Of a DNA stretch of 64,000 nt, positions 1-8,823 are shown one piece after another (the stretch's first letter is position 1; each line of letters opens with the position of its first letter). The stretch lies in the NCBI GenBank assembly GCA_947453695.1, contig CANGHW010000011.1, forward strand, positions 1-64,000, read 5' to 3'. A program made the position numbers and the translations under genes. The notes below the pieces were generated by a model. The model worked only from the letters and a program-made list of their open reading frames with translations. It was not told where the DNA came from and did not search any database. This DNA is from Opitutia bacterium. GTDB taxonomy: Bacteria > Verrucomicrobiota > Verrucomicrobiia > Opitutales > Opitutaceae.

Positions 1-397
1 AGGTGGGATTCGCACTCAGCGGTCCCTCCTCCATTGCCTGCTCGATGCTTTTGTTGATCGCGCCGAAATCCATCAGCGTGGCGCCGATGGTGACCAAAGC
101 CCCACGATCTCGCAGCGAGGAAAACGAATAGCCAGCGTCGCTCACGGCCAATTGGGCTGCCGCCAACGCGAATTGAGTGTGCCGAGCCATCCGCCGCGAA
201 TTCAACCCGGGCACGTAGCGCTCCAACTTGAAGCCCCTCACCTCCGCCCCCGCGAACGCTCCTGCACCTTCGGGAAACCGCTTGAGAGTCGTCACGCGGC
301 TCACCGGTTCCTGAATCTGCCGGAGAAATTCTTCCCGGCCGATCCCCGCGGGGGTGACAAAACCAATCCCGGTGATCTTAACGCGCCGCCGCTTCAT
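1..397 (-). CDS. Beta-ketoacyl-ACP synthase family protein, N-terminal part (runs off left edge)
   Basis: The first 132 residues of a ketosynthase read leftwards from an ATG at 397. The opening KITGIGFVTPAG is the usual start of FabF-type condensing enzymes, and SRRMARHTQFALAAAQLA matches the conserved helix before the thiolase-fold core. The catalytic Cys-His-His lies beyond the window edge, so activity cannot be judged. FabF-type enzymes condense malonyl-ACP with acyl chains in the cytoplasm; a family member in secondary lipid or polyene synthesis is equally possible. The ATG overlaps the stop of the upstream receiver-kinase gene (ATGA), so the two are probably translated as a coupled pair. 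Confidence 0.85.
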   Translation of the reverse strand, partial: MKRRRVKITGIGFVTPAGIGREEFLRQIQEPVSRVTTLKRFPEGAGAFAGAEVRGFKLERYVPGLNSRRMARHTQFALAAAQLAVSDAGYSFSSLRDRGALVTIGATLMDFGAINKSIEQAMEEGPLSANPT

Positions 398-1545
398 TCC
401 TGCGCCGCGGCGGGGAATACGAGGTGGACGGTCGTGCCCTTACCCGGCGCCGACTCCACGGAAAATGTCGAACCGTGTGTGCCTGCCAAGTGACGGCAAA
501 TGCTCAGCCCAAGACCGGTCCCGTTGGCTTTGCTGCTGTAGCCGCCGTGCAACGCCCGCTTCAGCCGCTCGGCATCCATCCCGGCCCCGTTGTCCGCTAC
601 GCTCATCTCGATTTGCGCTCGCCGCGTCACGAAGGTCACCATCAGGCGCGTCGCCCCGGCCTCCAGCGCATTCTTAAACAAGTTCTGGAACACTCGCATT
701 AGCTCGAAACGGGAGCCGCGCACCCACGCCTCAGTCTGACCCGCGCTTTGAATCGCCGTATTGCCGAAGAAGATGACCTGCCGCACCTCGTGCACGATGT
801 GCACCAAGTCGACCCGGGAAAACTGCTGGGTCTGCTTCGACGCCATCCTCCAGTTCTCTGACAGATGGTGACAATACTCCGCCGCCTTCTCGACCATCGA
901 CGAATACTCGATGAGCTTCCGGGCCGATTCCGGATCACGCTGACCGATGATTCGCGCTTCCTCCGCCATCAACGACGCGTAGCCGATCACCACGGTCAGC
1001 GGGTTATTCAAATCGTGCACGAGTTCGACCGAGGCCCGGGCCTGCCAAATCTGCGGCTCGCTGCGCTCGATTTCACGCTTGAGCGCTGAATTCATCTCCA
1101 AGGCCTCGCGCGCCAGGTTCGCCTGCGCCCGCCGCAACCGGGTCGCCTGCGTCTGCTTCCGCACCGCCTCGATCAACTCCGCAATGTCCGGCGGCTTCCG
1201 CAGATATTGGTTGGCGCCCGCCAGCATCGCCTGCTGCGCCGTGAGCAAAGTCCCGTAGCCTGTCAGCATGATCACCGACACGTGCGGATCGATCTTCCGC
1301 AATTCTTCCAGCGCCTTGATTCCATCCATCTCCGGCATGCGGATATCCATCACCACCGCCGCAAACTGCCGCGCCCGGAGCTTCGTCAACGCCTCTTTCG
1401 CCCGCTCCGCCGTATCCACGGCAAACTCCGCGCCGAGGCTGAACGCGATCGACTCCCGTGGGCCGTATTCATCGTCCACCACCAAAACAGGCGGCTTTTC
1501 CGAGGGCATGACCGCGGGGGTTACGGGTAGATTTTCGGTCAGCAT
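394..1545 (-). CDS. Response-regulator receiver domain fused to a histidine kinase
   Basis: A soluble protein of about 383 residues. The N-terminal receiver domain (VLVVDDE, then VVMDIRMPEMDG with phospho-acceptor Asp near residue 67) is followed by a coiled linker, a kinase H-box of unusual form (VHDLNNPLTVV) and an ATPase domain with QNLFKNALEAGA (N box), DNGAGM (G1) and GTGLGLSIC (G2). The reversed order, receiver before kinase, means its own phosphorylation could gate the kinase. There is no membrane segment, so input probably comes from a partner kinase. I chose the ATG at 1545; an in-frame GTG at 1584 and an ATG 12 codons inside are alternatives. It is coupled by ATGA to a ketosynthase, which hints at control of lipid or polyene synthesis (inference). 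Confidence 0.9.
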   Translation of the reverse strand: MLTENLPVTPAVMPSEKPPVLVVDDEYGPRESIAFSLGAEFAVDTAERAKEALTKLRARQFAAVVMDIRMPEMDGIKALEELRKIDPHVSVIMLTGYGTLLTAQQAMLAGANQYLRKPPDIAELIEAVRKQTQATRLRRAQANLAREALEMNSALKREIERSEPQIWQARASVELVHDLNNPLTVVIGYASLMAEEARIIGQRDPESARKLIEYSSMVEKAAEYCHHLSENWRMASKQTQQFSRVDLVHIVHEVRQVIFFGNTAIQSAGQTEAWVRGSRFELMRVFQNLFKNALEAGATRLMVTFVTRRAQIEMSVADNGAGMDAERLKRALHGGYSSKANGTGLGLSICRHLAGTHGSTFSVESAPGKGTTVHLVFPAAAQE

Positions 1546-1683
1546 GTGGGCTGAATCACTGAAATTGGGCGTAAGAAACGGCACGGGCCGTGAAGCATCT
1601 CGAGTGTCTGCATTTCGGCATTTGCGCTGTCAAGGCATGCATCCGGGATTGATTTGCATGAAGGCCAACCCGACGATCTTCAC

Positions 1684-2913
1684 GTGATTTTTACCGTCGT
1701 CGCCCTTGCCTCCGCCGCGCTCGCCGGGGCCTTCACCTGGCTCTTCTTGCGTTCCCAATCCGCCGCCCTGGCCGAGCGCGCTCGTCTCGCTGCCGAGGCT
1801 CTCGCCCGCGCTGAGTCCGATCTGGCCGGGCTGCGGGCCCGCGCGAGCGAACTTGAAAAACAGGCCGCCACCGCCACGGAAAAAGTCGCTGCATTTAACG
1901 AAGCTCGTGAACGCCTCACGGTAGAGTTCAAGGCCTTGGCGGCCGACGCCCTCGCGCGGAATAGCGACGAGTTCATGAAACGCGCCGGTGATTCGCTGGT
2001 GAAGCCGATCCGCGAGTCGCTCGACAAGGTCGACACCAAGATCGCCTCGCTCGAAAAGGCCCGCACCGAGGCCTACGGTTCTCTTTCCGAACAACTCAAG
2101 GGCCTCGCCACGACCAGCGCGACGCTCCAGGCCGAGACGACCAAACTCTCCCGCTCCCTCCGCTCTACCAGCACTGCCGGTCGCTGGGGCGAACTCCAGC
2201 TCCAGCGCGTCGTCGAACTCGCCGGCATGGTCGAGAACGTCGACTTCCTCCAGCAAAACGCCGTGGGCGAAGTGCGGCCCGACATGCTCATCAAACTTCC
2301 CGGCGGGAAGACCATCGCCGTCGACGCCAAGGCCCCGATGCAGGCCTTCCTCGAAGCCCTCGAGGCCTCGGATGAAAGTGTCCGCAAAGCGAAGTTCATC
2401 GAACATGCCCGCGTGGTCCGCGGCCACATCGACGCCCTCGGCAACAAGTCCTACTGGAAAAACATTCAGCCTTCCCCCGAGTTCGTCGTCCTCTTCATCC
2501 CCGGCGAAGCCTTTTACTCCGCTGCCCTCCGCTACGAACCCGACCTCTTCGAGCGAGGCACCGCCGTCGGCGTCATTCTCGCTTCCCCGGCCACCCTCAT
2601 CGCCCTGCTGAAGGCCGCCGCCTACGGCTGGAAACAGGAGGCCCTCTCGAAAAACGCCGACGACATTCGCAAGCTCGGCCTCGAGCTTCACGAGCGCGTC
2701 GCTTCCGTCGCCAAGAACATGGATGAACTTGGACAGCGCCTCACCCAGGCCGTCGGCGCCTACAACAGCACCGTCTACCAAACCGAAAGCCAGCTGCTCG
2801 TCACCGGTCGCAAGCTCGAAAAACTCGGCGCCGGCTCCGAGAAGAAAATCCTCGAACCCCGCCTCGTCGACGACACCCCGAAGTCGCTCACCGCGCCGGA
2901 ATTGAAAAAATGA
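1684..2913 (+). CDS. rmuC: DNA recombination protein RmuC
   Basis: A protein of about 409 residues with the RmuC layout: an N-terminal membrane helix (VIFTVVALASAALAGAFTWLF), a long Ala/Glu-rich coiled coil to about residue 150, then the nuclease-like core with GRWGELQLQRVVE, an AVDAKAP strand and FIPGEAFYSAAL. RmuC proteins limit inversions at short inverted repeats and are presumed endonucleases of the PD-(D/E)XK type. The start is uncertain: GTG at 1684 puts the membrane helix at the very N terminus as in relatives, while TTG at 1654 would add ten residues. The stop overlaps the next gene's ATG (ATGA), so the downstream small gene is coupled. Confidence 0.93.
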   Translation: MIFTVVALASAALAGAFTWLFLRSQSAALAERARLAAEALARAESDLAGLRARASELEKQAATATEKVAAFNEARERLTVEFKALAADALARNSDEFMKRAGDSLVKPIRESLDKVDTKIASLEKARTEAYGSLSEQLKGLATTSATLQAETTKLSRSLRSTSTAGRWGELQLQRVVELAGMVENVDFLQQNAVGEVRPDMLIKLPGGKTIAVDAKAPMQAFLEALEASDESVRKAKFIEHARVVRGHIDALGNKSYWKNIQPSPEFVVLFIPGEAFYSAALRYEPDLFERGTAVGVILASPATLIALLKAAAYGWKQEALSKNADDIRKLGLELHERVASVAKNMDELGQRLTQAVGAYNSTVYQTESQLLVTGRKLEKLGAGSEKKILEPRLVDDTPKSLTAPELKK

Positions 2914-3269
2914 GCCACGCCCTCCACGGTATTTGGGAGATGGTCCGGGCCGAATCGGGCGGCGAACCCTCCAGCGATCTTCTCGCGCTCCGGGTGGAAC
3001 TTCGCCTCACCGCCGAGACCTACCAAGTCCACTTCGCCGGCGAGCTCGCCGACCAAGGCACTTTTTCCCGCGGCCCCGACACCCCGCACGCCTCCCTCAT
3101 TCTCCTCGGTGGCCACGGACCCAACGCCGGCCGCACGATTCCCTGCATTTACCAGCTGGTGGGCGACCGCCTCCGCGTCTGTTACGGCCTCGATGGCACA
3201 ACGCCCACCGCGTTCGCCAGCCCCGCCGGCTCCACCCACTACCTCGCAACCTATCGCCGCAAAAAATAG
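2910..3269 (+). CDS. TIGR03067-like domain protein
   Basis: A 119-residue protein coupled to rmuC by an ATGA overlap. It begins with ALHGIWEMVRAE and ends with IYQLVGDRLRVCYGLDG and a Pro-Thr-Ala-Phe-Ala-Ser-Pro-Ala-Gly-Ser motif, the pattern of the TIGR03067 domain, a beta-rich family common in Planctomycetes and Verrucomicrobia with no known function. There is no signal peptide, whereas many family members are exported. The coupling to rmuC may only reflect compact gene packing. Confidence 0.7.
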   Translation: MSHALHGIWEMVRAESGGEPSSDLLALRVELRLTAETYQVHFAGELADQGTFSRGPDTPHASLILLGGHGPNAGRTIPCIYQLVGDRLRVCYGLDGTTPTAFASPAGSTHYLATYRRKK

Positions 3270-3361
3270 GGCCGCTGTCCGTTGGCTTAGGGTCTGATCG
3301 TCGAATAAGCAAAACGGCCACCACACTTCGCTTTTCGCAAACTCCCTCGCCCAACCAATCC

Positions 3362-3808
3362 ATGTCCACCCAGACCATTCGCCTGCACCGCGTCCTCCGC
3401 TCCACCCCGGAAAAACTTTACCGCGCGTTCCTCGACGCCGATGCCATGGCCAAGTGGCTTCCGCCCTATGGCTTCACCTGCCAGATCCACCACTTCGAGG
3501 GTAAAGTCGGCGGCACGTTCCGCATGTCGTTTAAGAACTTCACTACCGGCCACAGCCACTCCTTTGGCGGCGAATACCTCGAACTCGTCCCCGGCGAACG
3601 CCTTCGCTACACCGACCAATTCGACGACCCCAATCTCCCCGGCGTCATCACGGTAACGGTCACGTTTAAAAAAGTGCTCTGCGGCACTGAGGTAAACATC
3701 GAGCAAGCAGGTGTCCCTGCCGTGATTCCCGCCGAGATGTGCTACCTCGGCTGGCAGGAATCGCTCGCCCAATTGGCGAACCTCGTCGAGCCAGAGATTT
3801 CCCAGTAA
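3362..3808 (+). CDS. AHSA1/SRPBCC-family protein
   Basis: A 148-residue protein with the Aha1-type START-like fold: RVLRSTPEKLYRAFLDADAM at the N terminus, KWLPPYGFTC, GGTFRMSFKNF, a GEYLELVPGERLRYTDQF strand and the C-terminal helix GWQESLAQLANLVE. These small proteins bind hydrophobic ligands in a deep cavity; most bacterial members have no known ligand. The ATG at 3362 gives the usual family length. It is a separate gene from the TIGR03067 protein, 92 bp away. The 273 bp that follow, up to the MOSC gene, show no convincing feature. Confidence 0.87.
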   Translation: MSTQTIRLHRVLRSTPEKLYRAFLDADAMAKWLPPYGFTCQIHHFEGKVGGTFRMSFKNFTTGHSHSFGGEYLELVPGERLRYTDQFDDPNLPGVITVTVTFKKVLCGTEVNIEQAGVPAVIPAEMCYLGWQESLAQLANLVEPEISQ

Positions 3809-4081
3809 CTCTCCGCCGCTCTCGGTAATTTTGCCCACAGGTTCCCCGCGCGCGCGTCGCCCGCATGCGCGGCGAGTGGCGCGCCTCGCCATTGGTCACA
3901 TCCAGCGCCGCTACCCCAAGCTTGCGAGCCCCACCTGACGCATGCCAGTCGCACCCCAGCGTCGCGCCCGCACGACTGCCGGCCCGCGTCAATCCGTCGC
4001 CGTTTGCCGGCTCCTCGCACTTTTGTCCGGCCTTGCGGAGTGTCGCCCGCCTCCCTCTCCTGCGCCTGCCTCGCACTCTCC

Positions 4082-4903
4082 ATGCACCTCACCGGCCTCT
4101 TTCTCTATCCTGTGAAATCGCTCCGTGGCTGCGTGGTCAGCGCGGCTGAAGTCGATCCCTTGGGTCTCATGGGCGACCGCCGTTTCCTCGTCGTCGACGA
4201 GACCGGCCGCTTCCTCACCCAGCGTGCCCACCCGCGCATGGCCCTCGTCGATACCACGCTCGACCCCACCCACCTCACGCTCACCACCCCTACCGCCGCC
4301 TCCCTCCGCATCCCCCGGGCTTCAGACCCATCGGCGCCCCTTCGCCAGGTGAGCGTTTGGAAGAGTGAAAACCTTCATGCGGAGGACTGCGGAGCCACCG
4401 CCGCCCAATTTCTTTCCGACTTTCTTTCCGTCAGTTGCCGCCTGGTGCGCATCGGCCCGGCCTTTTCGCGGCCCATCCTCAAGGCCTCCGCGCACGCTGG
4501 CGACCACGTCACATTCGCCGATGCCTATCCCCTGCTCGTCATCAGCGAAGCTTCCCTCGCGAATCTCAACGACCGCCTTGTCACGATCGGCCACGAACCG
4601 CTCCCCATGGACCGCTTCCGCCCCAACCTGGTCGTCTCCGGCTGCCCCGCTTTCGCCGAAGACACCTGGACTCGCTTCCGCGTCGGCGACGTCGTCTTCC
4701 GCGCCGGTGGAGCTTGCGCCCGCTGCAGCATGACCACGGTCGATCAGCTCACCGGCGAACGCACCGGCCCAGAACCCCTCCAAACCCTCGCCGCCTACCG
4801 CCGCGACCCAATAACTCCCGCCAACGTCAACTTCGGGCAAAACCTCATCCACGAAACGAAATCCGGCACGCTCCGTGTCGGCGATGCGGTGCAGTTGATC
4901 TAG
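4082..4903 (+). CDS. MOSC domain protein (YcbX-like)
   Basis: A 273-residue protein with an N-terminal MOSC_N beta-barrel (LTGLFLYPVKSLRG, GLMGDRRFLVVDETGRF) and a C-terminal MOSC domain (PMDRFRPNLVVSG, then ARCSMTTVDQLTGER with the invariant Cys). MOSC proteins carry sulfur or a molybdenum cofactor on this Cys; YcbX partners with a reductase to reduce N-hydroxylated compounds. The YcbX ferredoxin domain is absent, so electrons must come from another protein. The ATG at 4082 begins right at the conserved barrel. mogA, also of molybdenum cofactor synthesis, lies 11 kb downstream. Confidence 0.92.
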   Translation: MHLTGLFLYPVKSLRGCVVSAAEVDPLGLMGDRRFLVVDETGRFLTQRAHPRMALVDTTLDPTHLTLTTPTAASLRIPRASDPSAPLRQVSVWKSENLHAEDCGATAAQFLSDFLSVSCRLVRIGPAFSRPILKASAHAGDHVTFADAYPLLVISEASLANLNDRLVTIGHEPLPMDRFRPNLVVSGCPAFAEDTWTRFRVGDVVFRAGGACARCSMTTVDQLTGERTGPEPLQTLAAYRRDPITPANVNFGQNLIHETKSGTLRVGDAVQLI

Positions 4904-5029
4904 TCCCTCCTCACGCCGTCAGACAAATCGCGCCCGCGGTGACGCTTATGCCGACGCATGCGCCATCTCCCAGTCTCTCGCCGACTCTTTCCGCTCGCTC
5001 CATCGCTCCATCGCTCGCGCCGACCCGCC

Positions 5030-5431
5030 CTACCACCCGTCACCGCCGCGCACGCGCCCACGCTGCGCCTTGTGACCCGCGCGATGCTTCTTCGTCTGGA
5101 TCATCCGCACTTTCTGCCCGCGCGACTTCGGCCGCGTCCGGCGCCGCTCCGCCTCCCGGGCGTCCATGACCGCCTCGCGCGCCACACGCACCCGCGTCTC
5201 GAGCTTCGCGACCAATTCCTCCCACGCCACCTCGCGGTTGGCCGCCTGCGACCGTTCGCGTTGGCACCGCACTTCCACGCCCGTCGGCCCGTGACGCAAC
5301 CACACGGTAGAGCTTGTTTTATTAATTTTCTGCCCGCCCGGTCCCGCCCCGCGCACAAACTTCTCCTCCACGTCGTCCGCGCGCACGCCGAGTGCTCTTA
5401 GTCTTGCTTCGATTTGGGTTGGTAAAGCCAT
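5030..5431 (-). CDS. Stand-alone peptide chain release factor-like protein (GGQ domain)
   Basis: A 133-residue protein holding only the RF-1 peptidyl-hydrolase domain. GAGPGGQKINKTSS contains the catalytic GGQ loop, followed by VEVRCQRERSQAANRE and a very basic tail (KSRGQKVRMIQTKKHR). It lacks codon-recognition domains, so by analogy with ArfB and the mitochondrial MTRFR (C12orf65) family it should hydrolyse peptidyl-tRNA on stalled ribosomes; the KINKTSS continuation is closer to MTRFR than to ArfB. It is divergent from moxR, with 77 bp between the two start codons. Confidence 0.88.
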   Translation of the reverse strand: MALPTQIEARLRALGVRADDVEEKFVRGAGPGGQKINKTSSTVWLRHGPTGVEVRCQRERSQAANREVAWEELVAKLETRVRVAREAVMDAREAERRRTRPKSRGQKVRMIQTKKHRAGHKAQRGRVRGGDGW

Positions 5432-5508
5432 CGGTGCCTCTTTTCTTCTCCGAGAAACTATTTCCTGTCCCCCGAGTCAAACGCCCCCCTTCCTCCCACT
5501 TTCCCTCC

Positions 5509-6474
5509 ATGCTCAACGGTCCCGCTTGGTCCCAGAAACTCCGCGCTGAAATTGGCAAAGCCGTCATCGGTCAGGACGCCGCCGTCGAACGCCTCCTCGT
5601 CGCCCTCCTCGCCAACGGCCACGTCCTCCTCGAGGGCATGCCCGGTCTCGCCAAGACGCTCCTCATCAAGTCCCTCGGCACCGCCCTCGGCGTCCAGTTC
5701 GAGCGCATCCAGTTCACCCCCGACCTCCTCCCCAGCGACGTCACGGGCACGATGATCTTCCAGCCCAAGACCGGTGAGTTCTCCCCCCACCACGGCCCCA
5801 TCTTCGCCAACCTCGTCCTCGCCGACGAAATCAACCGTGCCCCCGCCAAGGTCCAGTCCGCCCTCCTAGAGGCCATGCAGGAGCGCCAGGTCACGATCGG
5901 CGGCCACACCCATCCGCTCCCGAAGCCGTTCTTCGTGATGGCCACCCAGAATCCCGTTGAGCAAGAGGGCACCTATCCCCTCCCCGAGGCCCAGACCGAC
6001 CGTTTCCTCTTTAAGCTGCTCGTCGACTACCCGACGGCCGAAGAGGAATCCACGATGATGCAGCGCTGGGGTCAGGTCACCAAGCAGCCCGCCATCGCCC
6101 CGGTCTCGAGCGGCGAGGAACTCATCGCCCTCCGCGCCAACGTCGACGCCATCCACCTCTCGCCCGCCGTGCAGGGCTACATCCTCGGGCTTGTCCGCGC
6201 CACCCGCGCCCTCGCGGAAAAGGGCGGCACCAGCAAACGCTACCTCAACTTCGGCGCCTCACCCCGCGCCTCGCTCGCTCTCTATCAGGCCGGCCGCGCC
6301 CTCGCCTGGCTCCGCGGGCTCGACTACCTCTCGCCGTCCCTCGTCCAGGAAATTGCCCCCGACGTCCTTCGCCACCGCATCGGACTTACTTACGAGGCCG
6401 AGGCCGAGGAAATCACCTCCGACAAGATCATCGCCCAAGTCATCGAGCGCACCCCGGTGCCGACCATCGCCTAA
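5509..6474 (+). CDS. MoxR-family AAA ATPase
   Basis: A 321-residue AAA+ ATPase with Walker A GMPGLAKT (about residues 43-50), Walker B LVLADEINRAPAKVQSALLE, a sensor 1 motif (FFVMATQNPVEQEGTYPLPE) and the C-terminal lid. MoxR ATPases act as chaperones for von Willebrand factor (VWA) proteins and are nearly always followed by DUF58 and Bat genes, as here. It is the first gene of a six-gene Bat block on one strand. I chose the ATG at 5509 because it gives the standard family N terminus; an upstream in-frame start would add 39 residues unlike the family. Confidence 0.95.
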   Translation: MLNGPAWSQKLRAEIGKAVIGQDAAVERLLVALLANGHVLLEGMPGLAKTLLIKSLGTALGVQFERIQFTPDLLPSDVTGTMIFQPKTGEFSPHHGPIFANLVLADEINRAPAKVQSALLEAMQERQVTIGGHTHPLPKPFFVMATQNPVEQEGTYPLPEAQTDRFLFKLLVDYPTAEEESTMMQRWGQVTKQPAIAPVSSGEELIALRANVDAIHLSPAVQGYILGLVRATRALAEKGGTSKRYLNFGASPRASLALYQAGRALAWLRGLDYLSPSLVQEIAPDVLRHRIGLTYEAEAEEITSDKIIAQVIERTPVPTIA

Positions 6475-6494
6475 CCGCCTTCTCTGCGCTGTTG

Positions 6495-6513
6495 CGGCGG
6501 TCTGTAACCGCCG
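6495..6513. repeat. Small palindrome between moxR and DUF58 gene
   Basis: CGGCGGT and ACCGCCG pair across the 5-nt loop CTGTA. The arrangement (GC stem of 7 bp, 5-nt loop) resembles the two REP-like palindromes at 36381 and 37977. No T-run follows, so it is not a standard terminator, though it could tune expression between moxR and the DUF58 gene. Confidence 0.55.
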
Positions 6514-6538
6514 TCCTCCGCCTCACGTTTCGCCAGCC

Positions 6539-7456
6539 TTGGCCCTCCTTTCCCCCAACTCTCCGCCGCCTGCCGCGACCCAAAAGTCGCCGCTCGCGAT
6601 TCTGCGCCAGCTCGAATGGCGCGTGCGCCACGCCGTTGAAAACATCCTGAGCGGTGAATACCGCTCGGCCTTCCGCGGCCGCGGCATGGAGTTCGACCAG
6701 GTCGTGAAATACGAGTTCGGTGACGACGTCCGCGACATCGATTGGAACGTCACCGCCCGCCTCGGTGAGCCTTACCGCAAGAAATTCGTCGAGGAGCGCG
6801 AGGTCACCCTCCTCCTGGTCTTCGAAGACTCTCCGTCGCTCCACTTCGGCTCCGGCGCGCAGTCCAAACGCGAAGCCCTCCTCGAACTCGCCGGCCTCGT
6901 CATGCTCCTCGGCGCCGTCAACCGCGACCGCGTGGGCTTCGTCCACGTCTCGCCGGCCGGTCCGCTCGTCCGCGAACCCGTCCGCGGCCGCGGCCAGATC
7001 ATGCACGCCGCCGCGACGCTTCTCGCCCGCCCCGCGCCCGCACCCACCGACGCCCCGCCCGAGATGCCGTGGCGTTTCCTCGCCCGTGCCGCGCCGAAAC
7101 ACAGCGTTCTCCTCTGGCTCGGCGACTTCCCGCCGCGCATCGCCCCCGAGGGCTGGGCGGTCCTCCAACGCCGCTACCAAACGATGGGCTTCCGCGTCGA
7201 CGACCCGTGGGAACGCGCCCTCCCGGCCGGCGAAAGCTTCGCCGCCTACGATCCCGCCGCCGGCCGCCTCGTCACCCTCGATGGCAGCGCTGCCGAACGC
7301 GCCGCTCACGCCGCGTGGGTGCGCGAACGTGAGGTCGCATGGAACGCCCTCTTCCCCGATGCTCTCGCCCGCCTGGTCGTCGGCACCGAGGAAAACCGCC
7401 TCGATGCCCTCGTGCGTTTCTTCCACGCCCGCATGAGAGCCGGCGCCCGCCGCTAA
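6539..7456 (+). CDS. DUF58 domain protein of the Bat operon
   Basis: About 305 residues with the DUF58 signature: GEYRSAFRGRGMEFDQVV, DDVRDIDWNVTARLGEP, then a degenerate VWA-like fold beginning LLLVFEDSPSLHFG, where the metal-binding DxSxS is replaced by EDSPS. DUF58 proteins always travel with MoxR ATPases and Bat VWA proteins and are thought to bridge them. No ATG or GTG lies in frame after the moxR stop, so the best start is TTG at 6539, 65 bp downstream of moxR. It ends 5 bp before batA. Confidence 0.9.
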   Translation: MALLSPNSPPPAATQKSPLAILRQLEWRVRHAVENILSGEYRSAFRGRGMEFDQVVKYEFGDDVRDIDWNVTARLGEPYRKKFVEEREVTLLLVFEDSPSLHFGSGAQSKREALLELAGLVMLLGAVNRDRVGFVHVSPAGPLVREPVRGRGQIMHAAATLLARPAPAPTDAPPEMPWRFLARAAPKHSVLLWLGDFPPRIAPEGWAVLQRRYQTMGFRVDDPWERALPAGESFAAYDPAAGRLVTLDGSAAERAAHAAWVREREVAWNALFPDALARLVVGTEENRLDALVRFFHARMRAGARR

Positions 7457-7461
7457 ACGCC

Positions 7462-8823
7462 ATGGGACACCTCGCGTTTAAAGACCCCCTCTGGCTTCTC
7501 GCCCTGCTGGCATTGCCGGTCCTGTTCTGGCTCCGCGGTCGCCGCAGCGTGCCGGTCTTGCTCGTGCCGTTCGCCGCCGCCTGGCATCGACCATCCCTCG
7601 CCGCCCCGTCGCGCTGGCCCGTCGCCCTCGCGGCCATCGGCCTCGCCCTGCTGGTCGGCGCGCTCGCCCGCCCCCAGCGCATCGAGGACAAACGCGAGGT
7701 CCGCTCGCAGGGCTACGACATCATGCTCTCCGTCGACCTCTCCGGCTCCATGCTCGCCGAGGACTACGAGAAAAACGGCGACCCCATCAACCGCCTCCAA
7801 GCCATCAAACCCGTCATCCAAGCCTTCATCGACAACCGTCCCGCCGATCGCATCGGCGTCGTCCTCTTCTCCGGCCGCGCCTATACGATGGCCCCGCTTA
7901 CCTTCGACCACGACTGGCTCTCTCGTCAGCTTGAGCGGCTCAAGATCGGCATGCTCGAAAACGGCACTGCCATCGGCGACGGCCTCGGCGTCGCCCTCAC
8001 CCGCCTCGAACAGGCCAAGCGCGAGAGCGGCGGCAAACGTCAGGGCGCCTTCATCGTGCTTCTCACCGACGGCGTGAATAACAGCGGCGCCATGTCCCCC
8101 GAGCAGGCCACCGCCCTCGCCAAGGCCCGCAACATCCCCGTCTACACCATCGGCGCCGGCAAGGACGGCTATGTGCCCATGCCCGTCTTCGACGCCAACA
8201 ACCGCCGCATCGGCCGCCGCATGATGCTCTCCGATCTCGACGAGGCGGCGCTCCGCCTCATCGCCGAGGAGACCGGCGGGAAATTTTTCCGCGCCGTCGA
8301 CACCGACACCATCGAGAGCGCCTTCAAAGCCATCGACCGCGCGCAAAAGATCGAATTCCAAGCCAAGAGCTACCTCATCACCACCGAGCTCTTCTGGTGG
8401 CTCGCCACCCCCGGCCTCGCCGCCCTCGCCCTCGCCGCTGTCATCGTGCGGCCGCTACGCTCCCAAAGCGTCGTCATCGCTGGCGTCAGTGATGCAGAGG
8501 CTTCTCCACCTTTTGGACAACCACCCCAGTCAGCGAACTCAGTCTCTCCAATACTACCCAAACAAAAACCCGGCACCTGGTTGTTGGTCACAGCAATCCT
8601 CCTTGTATTGTTTAACTTGCTGCTTGGGTTTTTCACCGGTTTGCGCGCATCGGGCAATTCATCCTACGCAATCGGAAATGCCGTCGGTCAACTACTTGGT
8701 GTCCTAGCCGTCGCGTTGCTCTTTGCCATTAGCCCTCGTTTTCGCAGTCCGCTTTCCACGACCCGTCTTGTAATGTGGTCATCCGTAGCAGTCGCCCTCG
8801 GCAATCTCGCTCGTTTGAAATGA
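7462..8823 (+). CDS. batA: BatA-like VWA membrane protein with an extra C-terminal membrane tail
   Basis: A 453-residue protein. Two N-terminal membrane helices (LLALLALPVLFWLRG and a second near residue 60) precede a VWA domain with an intact MIDAS (DLSGSM, Asp about 92; GTAIGDG; LLTDGVNNSG), then the usual closing helix ELFWWLATPGLAALALAAV. BatA homologues should end there. Here about 120 more residues follow (from nt 8461), beginning with a linker rich in Ser, Pro and Gln and then about three hydrophobic helices. The DNA of this tail is visibly poorer in GC than the rest of the gene. The stop overlaps the batB ATG (ATGA). Confidence 0.9.
   Translation: MGHLAFKDPLWLLALLALPVLFWLRGRRSVPVLLVPFAAAWHRPSLAAPSRWPVALAAIGLALLVGALARPQRIEDKREVRSQGYDIMLSVDLSGSMLAEDYEKNGDPINRLQAIKPVIQAFIDNRPADRIGVVLFSGRAYTMAPLTFDHDWLSRQLERLKIGMLENGTAIGDGLGVALTRLEQAKRESGGKRQGAFIVLLTDGVNNSGAMSPEQATALAKARNIPVYTIGAGKDGYVPMPVFDANNRRIGRRMMLSDLDEAALRLIAEETGGKFFRAVDTDTIESAFKAIDRAQKIEFQAKSYLITTELFWWLATPGLAALALAAVIVRPLRSQSVVIAGVSDAEASPPFGQPPQSANSVSPILPKQKPGTWLLVTAILLVLFNLLLGFFTGLRASGNSSYAIGNAVGQLLGVLAVALLFAISPRFRSPLSTTRLVMWSSVAVALGNLARLK

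Noticed and set aside
2933-3361. Upstream extension of the AHSA1 gene giving a 291-codon frame
   Set aside because: The extension overlaps the TIGR03067-like gene in another frame and is Arg/Pro-rich without pattern; the ATG at 3362 gives the family length.
4905-5029. Possible regulatory element between the MOSC gene and the release-factor gene
   Set aside because: Only a short direct repeat of GCTCCATC words is seen in the gap; both genes end here, and no hairpin with T-run was found.
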